A stretch of DNA of 6,540 nt from Planctomycetota bacterium (GTDB taxonomy: Bacteria > Planctomycetota > Brocadiia > Brocadiales > Bathyanammoxibiaceae). The position numbers and the translations under genes were made by a program. Location of the stretch: contig JAUVQR010000087.1 of assembly GCA_030598065.1 (NCBI GenBank), positions 1 to 6,540 of the forward strand, given 5' to 3'. The notes under the pieces are model-generated. The model did no database searches. It saw only the letters and a list, made by a program, of their open reading frames with translations, and was not told the origin of the DNA. Of the stretch, positions 1-5,980 are shown piece after piece; within the stretch, counting starts at the first letter, position 1; each line of letters begins with the position of its first letter.

Positions 1-649
1 CATGCTTCTGGAGGTCCAGCGACATGCCGGTCAAGACCCGTTGGTCAAACCCGGAGATGACCAGCGGCGTCCTTATAGGTCTCAGCCGTAGCAGGCGTGA
101 CTCAGGGTCTACTCTTTCAGACGACGCTTCTTTAACCTTCGGTCCCTGAGGAGATGGAGGCGGTTCCGGCATTTCCCACATACCCGAAGATGACCCGGAA
201 TCCTCTTTTATGTTCTCGTAGACCGCTTCAGTGCCGAGGTTCATCACGTCCAGCATATCTTCTATGGGTGTGACCCCGGCAATCGGCTCCTTCGCAAAGC
301 TCCAGCCGTACGCCACCGCGCCGATTATCTTGCCGTCTATGTAAACGGGGCTCCCGCTCATTCCGGAGATTATTCCCGTTTTTTCAAGAGTGTCTCCGTA
401 CATCTTGATCAATATCATGTCGCCCTTGGCCTCCCAATTCTTTAGGACGCCGAGGATCTCCACGTCAAAGGTGTCTATCCGATCCCCAGAGAAGACCGTC
501 TTGCCGTATCCTCTCATCCCGACCGTTAGCTTATCGGCAGGCATAATAGGAATGGTGTGGTGATGGGCATCGTCGCCGGAACAGGGCGCTGCGGTTATTG
601 AAAGAATAAACGACAGAATGAGGGTACACGGTAAGTTATTGTATCGCAT
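1..649 (-). CDS. Exported SpoIVB-type (peptidase S55) domain protein, C-terminus cut by the window edge
   Basis: This reading frame stays open for 216 codons from ATG at 649 to the window edge. Residues 6-21 form a hydrophobic stretch after a short basic start (MRYNN), which looks like a Sec signal peptide. The mature part begins with the family hallmark GMRGYGKTVF (44-53), then FDVEILGVL (61-69), and a serine-protease-like block SGMSGSPVYIDGKIIGAVAYGW (95-116 region), in which Ser98 of GMSGSP corresponds to the SpoIVB catalytic serine. KEPIAGVTPI (120-129) follows, as is typical of large S55-domain proteins of non-sporulating Gram-negatives. A Pro/Ser-rich linker (about 150-185) leads into a second part. 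The catalytic His motif (GHG-like in SpoIVB) is not in the visible portion, so peptidase activity is unproven. The start is supported by a weak SD (AGGG, complement of 658-661, 8 nt away) and by the promoter at 702-730. The domain assignment is firm; substrate and role are unknown. Confidence 0.85.
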   Translation of the reverse strand, partial: MRYNNLPCTLILSFILSITAAPCSGDDAHHHTIPIMPADKLTVGMRGYGKTVFSGDRIDTFDVEILGVLKNWEAKGDMILIKMYGDTLEKTGIISGMSGSPVYIDGKIIGAVAYGWSFAKEPIAGVTPIEDMLDVMNLGTEAVYENIKEDSGSSSGMWEMPEPPPSPQGPKVKEASSERVDPESRLLRLRPIRTPLVISGFDQRVLTGMSLDLQKH

Positions 650-701
650 AAGGATAACCCTGCGCACATAAGTACATGCCAAATGGTCTGTTAACTGTGC
701 A

Positions 702-730
702 AGTGTACCAGTTGCCACTACCTTTGTCAA
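702..730 (-). promoter_or_regulatory. Sigma70-type promoter of the S55-domain gene
   Basis: On the minus strand a perfect -35 box TTGACA (730-725) is followed after 17 bp by TACACT (707-702), which differs from TATAAT at two positions. The predicted transcript would start near 695 and leave a leader of about 46 nt before the ATG at 649. Orientation and spacing fit the only gene on that strand. Confidence 0.65.
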
Positions 731-778
731 ACGGTAGATAAATAGTAGGAATAAGGGGCTTCATTTTAGACTTTTTAG

Positions 779-807
779 GTAGGGGCGACCCGGCGGGTCG
801 CCCCTAC
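779..807. repeat. Near-perfect GC-rich palindrome (12-bp arms, 5-nt loop), REP/MITE-like
   Basis: The arms GTAGGGGCGACC (779-790) and GGTCGCCCCTAC (796-807) are exact reverse complements around CGGCG. T-rich sequence precedes the palindrome and AAAA follows it, so on either strand it could also act as an intrinsic terminator-like hairpin. Palindromes of the GTAGGGGCG...CGCCCCTAC kind are familiar as dispersed intergenic repeats in many environmental bacterial genomes (from general knowledge; copy number cannot be tested here). No gene ends nearby, which favours a dispersed repeat over a terminator. Confidence 0.75.
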
Positions 808-817
808 AAAAGGTCGA

Positions 818-868
818 GCTTGCTCGCACGTTGGTATACTAGCACGAACGTTGGAGCAAGCCCCAACG
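818..868. repeat. Overlapping inverted repeats next to the palindrome
   Basis: GCTTGCTCGCACGTT (818-832) pairs with AACGTTGGAGCAAGC (847-861) at 13 of 15 positions across a 14-nt loop. The right arm also contains CGTTGG (849-854), which can pair with CCAACG (863-868). The two hairpins are mutually exclusive. Together with the palindrome at 779-807 they form a block of about 90 bp built almost wholly of inverted repeats, as in a BIME or small non-autonomous element. Confidence 0.6.
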
Positions 869-1006
869 CTACATTACGTCCCATAGATGGGGCTGCTACA
901 CAGTACACGTTCGAATATATCATCTGGAATCGTTTAACTCTATGCGAACCCGGTTATCTCCGTGCCGTGTGTCACAGGCGGTTGACGCTTGAAGCGTGGA
1001 ATTTTC

Positions 1007-1036
1007 TTGACCGGGTTAAGAAGTGGATTCTATAAT
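1007..1036 (+). promoter_or_regulatory. Sigma70-type promoter of the dtd-amidase-rhomboid operon
   Basis: TTGACC (1007-1012) and a perfect TATAAT (1031-1036) are separated by 18 bp. Transcription would start near 1043, giving a leader of about 35 nt that contains the SD-like AGAGGTG (about 1059-1065) upstream of the dtd ATG at 1079. A second TATAAT (1046-1051) has no matching -35 box. Confidence 0.65.
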
Positions 1037-1078
1037 CTTAGACTATATAATATCGAGAAGAGGTGGTAAGATATCCGC

Positions 1079-1528
1079 ATGCGGGCCGTCGTTCAGCGAG
1101 TTATACGTGCTAAGGTTGAGGTGGAAGGCGAGGTTGTCGGGGAGATAGGCCGCGGGTTTGTGGTCCTGGTCGGTGTTGGCGATGACGACACCGTGGAAGA
1201 CGCAGAATATGTTGCGGCGAAGGTATGCGGACTGCGGATATTCGAGGATGGTGACGGTAAGATGAACCTGTCGCTGAAGGAAGTTGGTGGAGAGGTGTTG
1301 GCCGTTTCCCAGTTTACCCTGTACGGCGACTGCAGGAAGGGGCGGAGGCCGTCTTTTGTTGCCGCAGCGGCGCCGGAAAAGGCCAGGGAATTGTACAACT
1401 CGGTTGTCAGTCGCCTGAAAGAGATGGGTGTGGCGGTGGCCGAGGGAAGATTTCAGGGCAGGATGATTGTAGAATTGGCCAAGGATGGCCCGGTGACGGT
1501 TCTACTGGACAGTAAGAAAGCTTTTTAA
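1079..1528 (+). CDS. dtd: D-aminoacyl-tRNA deacylase (DTD)
   Basis: This cytoplasmic homodimeric enzyme hydrolyses the ester of D-amino acids (and glycine) mischarged on tRNA, a proofreading step in translation. The 149-residue product matches the usual length. It starts with the typical MRAVVQRV and GEIGRGFVVLVGV. It carries the SQFTLYGD motif (77-84), the RRPSF block (89-93), GRFQGRM (123-129) and the cross-subunit Gly-cisPro motif in KDGPVT (135-140). In most family members the first residue of that last motif is Asn (NDGPVT); here it is Lys, while the essential Gly-Pro is kept. ATG at 1079 is preceded by AGAGGTG at a somewhat long distance (13 nt). It is the first gene of a plus-strand operon; the next gene begins 9 bp after its stop, with its SD (AAGGGAG) overlapping the dtd stop codon. 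Confidence 0.96.
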   Translation: MRAVVQRVIRAKVEVEGEVVGEIGRGFVVLVGVGDDDTVEDAEYVAAKVCGLRIFEDGDGKMNLSLKEVGGEVLAVSQFTLYGDCRKGRRPSFVAAAAPEKARELYNSVVSRLKEMGVAVAEGRFQGRMIVELAKDGPVTVLLDSKKAF

Positions 1529-1537
1529 GGGAGAGGC

Positions 1538-2164
1538 GTGTACAGACACAGACGTGGATATATACATGCGGGGCTATTGGCCGTAACGGCGTTTCTTGTA
1601 TCGGCAACGTTGGTATGCGGGTGTGGCACGCCCGGTAAGGTCCCACCCAGCGTCTCTGTCAAGCCGGGTCCGCTGGTAACCAGAAAGGCGACCAAGACAT
1701 CACTCAAGCTGCCTCGCGTTAAGATAAGGCCAAACAAGTGGAAGTACGTGGTTGTCCATCACAGCGCGACACAGGCGGGCAGTGCGGCGGCCTTTGACGA
1801 ATTTCACCGGAACAAGAAGGGCTGGAATAGAGGGCTTGGATATCACTTTGTCATCGGCAACGGAAACGGCGCAAGAAACGGGCTTGTGGAGACGGGGCAC
1901 AGATGGACAGGTCAGATTGACGGCGCCCATGCGGGATCGAAGGAATATAATCAGCATGGTATAGGGGTTTGTCTTGTAGGGGATTTTGAGGGCGGAAGTC
2001 CTACAACGAAACAGATATCCAGCCTTGTCTCATTGGTTACGGAGCTTCAGCAGTTGTGCAATATTCCCCCTGAGAATGTGATATTACATCGGCATATACG
2101 AGATACCCAGTGCCCCGGCGATGGCTTCTCATACTATGAGTTACTTGCCAACCTGCCCAGATAA
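1538..2164 (+). CDS. Exported N-acetylmuramoyl-L-alanine amidase (amidase_2 / PGRP fold)
   Basis: The 208-residue product is predicted to cleave the amide bond between N-acetylmuramic acid and L-alanine in peptidoglycan. A basic N-terminus (RHRR) and a hydrophobic segment (11-26) form a signal peptide. VCGC (26-29) resembles a lipobox with an unusual residue at -2, so membrane anchoring through Cys29 is possible but uncertain. A Pro/Lys-rich linker (30-68) leads to the catalytic domain (about 68-205). This shows YVVVHHSAT with zinc ligand His74, GLGYHFVIGNG with the active-site Tyr102, GIGVCLVGDF (141-150), and HRHIRDTQCPG with the zinc ligands His184 and Cys192 in the spacing known from T7 lysozyme and PGRPs. 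The start is a GTG placed 5 nt after AAGGGA, overlapping the dtd stop, so translational coupling is likely. The rhomboid gene follows 27 bp downstream. Confidence 0.93.
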   Translation: MYRHRRGYIHAGLLAVTAFLVSATLVCGCGTPGKVPPSVSVKPGPLVTRKATKTSLKLPRVKIRPNKWKYVVVHHSATQAGSAAAFDEFHRNKKGWNRGLGYHFVIGNGNGARNGLVETGHRWTGQIDGAHAGSKEYNQHGIGVCLVGDFEGGSPTTKQISSLVSLVTELQQLCNIPPENVILHRHIRDTQCPGDGFSYYELLANLPR

Positions 2165-2191
2165 GTTGCTCTCCAGGGGCCGAAAACCGTC

Positions 2192-2905
2192 ATGATACCC
2201 TTCAAAGACGACAACCCGACCGAGAGGTTCCCATACGTTACCGTGGCGCTGATTATCCTCAACGGGATGGTCTTTATCCGTGAGATAACGCTAGGGGAGG
2301 CCGTTCATGACATGATTTTTTACTACGGTGTTGTGCCGTTAGAGGTTCTCTTCTATTTCAGCAATCCGAGCCTCGACCCGGGTACCATCAAAGACACCTT
2401 TCTGCCGTTCTTAACCGGTATGTTCCTGCACGGCGGGCCTATCCACATCCTGGGTAATATGCTGTACTTGTGGGTATTCGGGGACAACATTGAGGACAGG
2501 CTGGGGCATCTAAAATTCGTCGGTTTCTATCTGCTCTGTGGAGTTGTGGGGAGCGCCATCCATGTGGCCACGAATCCCACGGTCGGCGTCCCCTGCATCG
2601 GAGCGAGTGGCGCGATAGCGGGTGTGCTCGGGGCCTATCTGATTACCTTCCCAAAGGCCCGGGTACTGTGCGTTATTCCTCTCGGGTTCTTCTGGCCGGT
2701 CGTAGAATTACCGGCCGCCGCAGTACTGGGTTTTTGGTTTGTGATTCAAATGTTTAACGGGGCCGCTGCCTTTACCGCCACCACCGATGCCGGCGGTGGC
2801 GTCGCCTGGTGGGCGCACATAGGGGGGTTTTTGACGGGTGTGGTCCTGATGTTTATCATGTCAGGAATGCGTATTCCGGCAATGATTGGGAAGCGGCACG
2901 GCTGA
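2192..2905 (+). CDS. Rhomboid family intramembrane serine protease
   Basis: This 237-residue polytopic membrane protein would cut transmembrane substrates within the bilayer. The N-terminus MIPFKDDNPTERFPYVT is typical of the bacterial rhomboid group with a short cytosolic lead. Landmarks in order are a first membrane segment (about 15-30), HGGPIHILGNMLYLWVFGDNIED (80-102 region; H80, H85 and N89 being the conserved transmembrane-2 polar residues), the catalytic serine motif GASGA (Ser139), and WAHIGGF with catalytic His209 in the last conserved segment. About six to seven hydrophobic segments are visible, and both dyad residues are intact. A modest SD (AGGGG, 2175-2179) lies 12 nt before the ATG. 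It is the last gene of the dtd operon and converges on the flippase-like gene with only 7 bp between the stops. Substrates are unknown. Confidence 0.95.
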   Translation: MIPFKDDNPTERFPYVTVALIILNGMVFIREITLGEAVHDMIFYYGVVPLEVLFYFSNPSLDPGTIKDTFLPFLTGMFLHGGPIHILGNMLYLWVFGDNIEDRLGHLKFVGFYLLCGVVGSAIHVATNPTVGVPCIGASGAIAGVLGAYLITFPKARVLCVIPLGFFWPVVELPAAAVLGFWFVIQMFNGAAAFTATTDAGGGVAWWAHIGGFLTGVVLMFIMSGMRIPAMIGKRHG

Positions 2906-2912
2906 ACGCCTT

Positions 2913-4004
2913 TTAGTTGGCGTTGGCGTTGTTGCGATCGCCCGGTACCTCCTGCGCCTTCACCATCTGGCCGAAGCTCAGGCCCTCCCTCCAGAGAAAG
3001 AAGGCTCCCAGTATGATAGAGGTGAATATGCTGACCGACCACAACACAATGGCGTAGCTCTGGGCGGTGGCCGGCGCTACGTGGAACAACTCCAGGCTCT
3101 TTTGAACGACGTAGTGAAAAACCCCTATATACCCCGGGGCCTGGGGGATAGCGACCGCCAGGGCTATGCAGATGCATACAAAACACATTGCCGCAAAGGG
3201 TATGTCTATCCCAAAAGAGTAACCCAGGAGTATCATTATAAGCACAAACGATATCCACAAACTGAAGGAGAGAAAGGACAACCAAAGGAGCTGTCTAAAA
3301 TTCTTCAAGACCTTCAGGCCCCGCACAAAGGACTCAAGCAGGTGCAGTATAATGTCTTTGATGGAGTGCGGTAAGAAGAAACAAAGTTTGTTGACCAGGT
3401 CAAGCGTCCTCTGCGTGTAGATGTCCAGGAACGCGAGAAGGATGGCACTCGCAATGCAGACACCTGTCAGTATGCCGAGTCCCTTCTTCAACTGAACGAA
3501 GAGTAGCGTGTGGGTGTCTATGCTATTACCCGCGGCCGCATAGGCTTCAGTGGCACCCGACCCAGAGCCATGTGGCGTGATAACCGCTATCACCACGGTG
3601 GCAAAGATAATCAGGCTCATTGAGTCCATAAGCCTTTCCATTATCACTGTGGCAAAAACGCCCGTGACCCGCACCTTTTCACTCCTGCTGAGAACGACAC
3701 ATCTGATGATTTCCCCTGCCCTGGCGGGTAGAACGTGGTTTGCCATAAGCCCTATGGTGGTGGCGGAGAGGACGTTCGGAAATGACACCTTATTGATTGG
3801 CAGCACCAGGAGTTCCCAGCGCGCCGTCCTTATCAGATAGGTCACAAGGGTGATTAGAACCGCGGGTATGACATAGATGTAATCTGCCCTCTGCATCGCA
3901 CTGTACAACTTATCCCATTCTATCTCCCTCAAAAACAGCCATAGGAAGACGGCGCTTATACAAAGACCTAAGACTAAGGAGATTTTTTTTACGTTTGTTT
4001 TCAT
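2913..4004 (-). CDS. Lysylphosphatidylglycerol synthase transmembrane / flippase-like (UPF0104) family protein
   Basis: This 363-residue integral membrane protein belongs to the family that includes the MprF flippase domain and AglD-type archaeal and bacterial proteins; members are thought to move or modify lipid-linked molecules. Family motifs are visible: LIRTARW (57-63), NHVLPARAGEIIR (89-101) with the conserved Pro-Ala-Arg-Ala-Gly-Glu, VIMERLMDS (120-128), and IPQAPGYIGVFH (286-297). About eight hydrophobic segments are spread over 8-25, 43-58, 80-92, 128-143, 175-193, 238-262, 268-286 and 318-338. There is no soluble lysyltransferase domain, so it is the transmembrane module alone. The C-terminal NNANAN comes from a short AACGCC-type repetition in the DNA. 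The ATG at 4004 has TTAGGGT a few bases upstream, and an upstream ATG at 4019 is closed at once by TAG. Exact substrate not predictable. Confidence 0.9.
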   Translation of the reverse strand: MKTNVKKISLVLGLCISAVFLWLFLREIEWDKLYSAMQRADYIYVIPAVLITLVTYLIRTARWELLVLPINKVSFPNVLSATTIGLMANHVLPARAGEIIRCVVLSRSEKVRVTGVFATVIMERLMDSMSLIIFATVVIAVITPHGSGSGATEAYAAAGNSIDTHTLLFVQLKKGLGILTGVCIASAILLAFLDIYTQRTLDLVNKLCFFLPHSIKDIILHLLESFVRGLKVLKNFRQLLWLSFLSFSLWISFVLIMILLGYSFGIDIPFAAMCFVCICIALAVAIPQAPGYIGVFHYVVQKSLELFHVAPATAQSYAIVLWSVSIFTSIILGAFFLWREGLSFGQMVKAQEVPGDRNNANAN

Positions 4005-4141
4005 ATTACCCTAATCCATGGAACCTATAAATTGTAACAGATAAAGTCCTTCCTGCAAGGATTGCTTTCGACTGCAGTTCCTGATAGGATTCTTGTTGTG
4101 CAAGACTTTGCTGACAGTACCATTTCGGACCGGAGAGCGAT

Positions 4142-4498
4142 ATGAGCAACATAATATTTGCTGTTATGTTTATCTATTGTGTAATCCTTTTTGTGTGTCC
4201 CGTCAGGAACGCCGTGGCCGGTGCCGATGCAGGGTCGCTGTTTAAGACCCATTGCATCGTCTGTCACGGTGAAGACGGCAGGGGCACCGACCTCGGGAAG
4301 CAGTTGGCGGCGATGGCGGAAGGTGTTGAATTCCCGGACTTTACCAGCGCTGACTGGCAGGCAAAGAAGACGGACGAGCGGATGATTGAACAGATAAAGA
4401 ACGGTTCACCCGACAGGATGTTCCCGTTTAAGGATAAACTGAGCGAAGAGGAGATAAACGTCCTCGTGGTCTACGTCCGCGGGTTTCCGTCAAGATAG
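4142..4498 (+). CDS. Small monoheme class I-type cytochrome c, exported
   Basis: The 118-residue product has a hydrophobic N-terminus (residues 3-20) ending in NAVAGA, which fits a signal peptide cleaved near residue 27, although the n-region lacks positive charge. One heme site CIVCH (38-42) binds heme c covalently, with His42 as an axial ligand. The segment DRMFPFKDKLSEEEINVLVVYVR (91-113 region) is the typical C-terminal half of cytochrome c; Met93 is the probable second axial ligand, although the usual order MPxF reads MFPF here. It should act as a small electron carrier in the periplasm or an equivalent compartment. GGAGAG (4132-4137) sits 4 nt before the ATG. An SDR gene follows 18 bp downstream on the same strand, so the two are probably co-transcribed. 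The upstream gene is divergent (137-bp gap). Confidence 0.92.
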   Translation: MSNIIFAVMFIYCVILFVCPVRNAVAGADAGSLFKTHCIVCHGEDGRGTDLGKQLAAMAEGVEFPDFTSADWQAKKTDERMIEQIKNGSPDRMFPFKDKLSEEEINVLVVYVRGFPSR

Positions 4499-4516
4499 AA
4501 AGGCTGGAACGGCATT

Positions 4517-5281
4517 ATGTGTATGGAATTGTTTGAACTCAGGGGTCAGGTAGCTCTGGTTACCGGCGCGAGCAAGGGCCTCGGCAGGAGTATGTCCATG
4601 GCGCTTGCGGAGGCCGGTGCCGATGTCGTGATGGTGGCCCGGGGTCCGGTTAAGCTGGCAGAGGCCGAAAAAGAGGTTGCCGACATGGGTGTGAGGACGC
4701 TCGCGATAGCGGCGGATGTGACGGTGGCCGAAGACGTTGAGAAGATGGTAGGCAAGGCCCTTGCGAAGTTCGGTAAGATTGACATCCTGGTCAATAACGT
4801 AGGGACGTATATAGGGAAACCCATAGTTGAGTCAACCACTGAAGAGTGGCTTGACATGATAAACACCAATCTCACCACCACCTATCTCTGCTGCAGGGCA
4901 GTGGGCAAGCATATGATAGAGAGGAAGAGGGGAAAGGTGGTCAACATGGCGGCTGCCATAGGCGCCCTCGGCGCCAGAAACGCCTCTGCGTACTGTGCTA
5001 GCAAGGGCGGTGTAATACAGCTTACCCGCGCCCTGGCCGTGGAGTGGGCCAAATACGGCATCACCGTCAACGCCATCGCCCCGGGGACCATGGAGACGGA
5101 GATAACAAAAAAGATGCTGGAGGATCCCAAGGTCAGAAAGGCGGTAGAGGGTAAGATACCTATGAAGAGGATTGGATACCCTTCAGACCTGGCGGGGGCC
5201 GTAATCTTCCTCTCGGCCAGCGGGTCGGATTATATTACCGGACAGACTATGTTTGTGGACGGCGGGTTTTCGGTACAGTAA
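4517..5281 (+). CDS. SDR-family oxidoreductase (FabG-like) lacking the usual catalytic serine
   Basis: This 254-residue classical short-chain dehydrogenase/reductase has a Rossmann fold for NAD(P). Cofactor motif TGASKGLG lies at 16-23; the basic Arg42 after strand 2 (VARG) would suit NADPH. Structural motif NNVG is at 93-96, active-site Asn118 (MINTN), Tyr159 and Lys163 in YCASK, then the PG motif (APGTMETEI, 188-196) and a C-terminal GQTMFVDGGF. The catalytic serine is expected 13 residues before the Tyr. The block there reads VVNMAAAIGA (141-150), so Ala146 stands where Ser is expected and both residues of the usual SS pair are Ala. Asn, Tyr and Lys are intact. The codons are clean and in frame, so this is not a sequencing frameshift. 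ATG 4517 and ATG 4523 are both possible starts; neither has a strong SD. Substrate unknown; reduced or altered activity is possible. Confidence 0.93.
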   Translation: MCMELFELRGQVALVTGASKGLGRSMSMALAEAGADVVMVARGPVKLAEAEKEVADMGVRTLAIAADVTVAEDVEKMVGKALAKFGKIDILVNNVGTYIGKPIVESTTEEWLDMINTNLTTTYLCCRAVGKHMIERKRGKVVNMAAAIGALGARNASAYCASKGGVIQLTRALAVEWAKYGITVNAIAPGTMETEITKKMLEDPKVRKAVEGKIPMKRIGYPSDLAGAVIFLSASGSDYITGQTMFVDGGFSVQ

Positions 5282-5300
5282 CAGGTCGGCGCGTTAGACC

Positions 5301-5750
5301 TCAGTCTTCCTGATAGATGACGTCGTCGTAAAACGCCTCTATGTCCCTCTTGTGCTTAAGCTCCTGTTCGGCCAGGGCCTCCAGAACCTTTTTGACGTCC
5401 GGGTCGGACATCTCCCGGGCAAACCTGTCATAAAACTCATGCGCCTCCTTCTCGCGCTTCATGGCAAAGACAAGAACGTCCTGAAGGTTGGAGGTATCGG
5501 TAATGTCCCTGTCCTCCAGGTATTCGGCTATCTTCAGGTCTTCTATTTTTTTAGGCTTATGGCCTCTTATCTTTTCCGCATCAAGCTTCTGAAGGATTTC
5601 CACATGCAGGCGCTCCTCTTTGGCAAGCTCTGAGACCATCTCCTTGGCGCCGGGGTCGGTTATCTTGTCCAATATGCCACTGTAAAGCTTGTAGGCGCTT
5701 TCTTCCTTTTCTATGGCCAATTTGATTACGTCGTCTACGGTGATTGCCAT
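5301..5750 (-). CDS. Rubrerythrin/ferritin-like diiron protein
   Basis: This 149-residue four-helix-bundle protein has an internally duplicated iron-binding pattern. Helix 1 has ExxAxxLY with Glu16, helix 2 has ExxH (Glu46, His49), helix 3 has ExxAxxFY with Glu100, and helix 4 has ExxH (Glu130, His133). That gives six carboxylate and His ligands as in the ferritin-like domain of rubrerythrins. There is no C-terminal rubredoxin domain and no CxxC, so it is the stand-alone diiron type. Such proteins are linked to peroxide reduction or iron handling in anaerobes; the exact reaction here is inferred only. A good SD (GGAAAGGG, complement of 5768-5761) lies 10 nt before the ATG at 5750, and a promoter is seen at 5806-5834. 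The gene is monocistronic in the window and converges on the SDR gene with a 19-bp gap. Confidence 0.93.
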   Translation of the reverse strand: MAITVDDVIKLAIEKEESAYKLYSGILDKITDPGAKEMVSELAKEERLHVEILQKLDAEKIRGHKPKKIEDLKIAEYLEDRDITDTSNLQDVLVFAMKREKEAHEFYDRFAREMSDPDVKKVLEALAEQELKHKRDIEAFYDDVIYQED

Positions 5751-5805
5751 CTTCGTAAGACCCTTTCCTGGCTCCTGGTTGCCTATAGTTTACCTTCTCC
5801 GGTCG

Positions 5806-5834
5806 ATTTTATTATTTTTCGCCTTACAATTCAA
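5806..5834 (-). promoter_or_regulatory. Sigma70-type promoter of the diiron-protein gene
   Basis: On the minus strand TTGAAT (5834-5829) and TAAAAT (5811-5806) are separated by 17 bp, with one or two mismatches from consensus in each box. Transcription would start near 5799, about 50 nt before the ATG. The -35 box lies inside the first copy of a 13-nt tandem repeat. Confidence 0.5.
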
Positions 5835-5857
5835 AGGAAATACCTCAAAGGAAATAC
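5831..5857. repeat. 13-nt exact tandem repeat, 14-nt period, over the diiron-gene -35 region
   Basis: TCAAAGGAAATAC occurs at 5831-5843 and again at 5845-5857, separated by a single C. The first copy overlaps the proposed -35 box of the minus-strand promoter and the second lies directly upstream of it. That position would suit a pair of direct-repeat operator sites, but a chance local duplication cannot be excluded. Confidence 0.6.
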
Positions 5858-5950
5858 TTTCTCATAATGCCGGCCTCCGCGTCCATCGGCGCCCTCAATT
5901 CTGCGCATTTGTCGTCAAGTAATTACCGGGCAGGGTGAATAATAGTCTCA

Positions 5951-5980
5951 TGCATGGGAACGCATGTGACTGTATGGGAC
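5951..5980. repeat. Three imperfect 10-bp tandem repeats
   Basis: The units TGCATGGGAA, CGCATGTGAC and TGTATGGGAC follow one another without gaps; each differs from the consensus TGCATGGGAC at one or two positions. A looser relative, TGTATGTGAA, lies at 6010-6019. The period equals about one helical turn. Confidence 0.45.

Larger units (their letters stand above)
650..1078. other. Intergenic region between divergent genes (429 bp)
   Basis: This region separates the S55-domain gene from dtd. It holds the leader and promoter of the former (650-730), a cluster of palindromes (779-868), a segment of about 110 bp without recognisable signals (870-980), a 13-bp palindrome (985-997), and the dtd promoter and ribosome binding site (1007-1066). 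A 71-codon plus-strand frame at 820-1035 runs straight through the palindromes and the promoter and shows no family resemblance, so I do not call it a gene. Confidence 0.6.

Noticed and set aside
820..1035. 71-codon plus-strand open frame upstream of dtd
   Set aside because: It overlaps the inverted-repeat block and the dtd promoter, has no SD, and its protein resembles no family; the open frame is likely fortuitous.
1046..1051. Second TATAAT box before dtd
   Set aside because: There is no acceptable -35 box at 16-18 bp upstream, whereas the box at 1031-1036 has one.
2905..2924. Hairpin AACGCC-N8-GGCGTT between convergent stops
   Set aside because: The stem is only 6 bp with no following T-tract, and the right arm belongs to a local AACGCC repetition in the flippase C-terminus; too weak for a terminator.
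2746..3285. 179-codon minus-strand frame spanning the rhomboid 3' end and flippase gene
   Set aside because: It covers parts of two real genes in another frame and has no recognisable domain.
2886..3374. 162-codon plus-strand frame antisense to the flippase-like gene
   Set aside because: It overlaps the rhomboid end and a well-supported minus-strand membrane protein; its composition is that of an antisense shadow.
5283..5301. Hairpin AGGTC-N9-GACCT between the SDR and diiron genes
   Set aside because: A 5-bp stem with a 9-nt loop and no T-run is expected by chance.
5713..5922. 69-codon plus-strand frame upstream of pyrD
   Set aside because: It begins inside the antisense of the diiron gene and crosses its promoter; no domain or SD.
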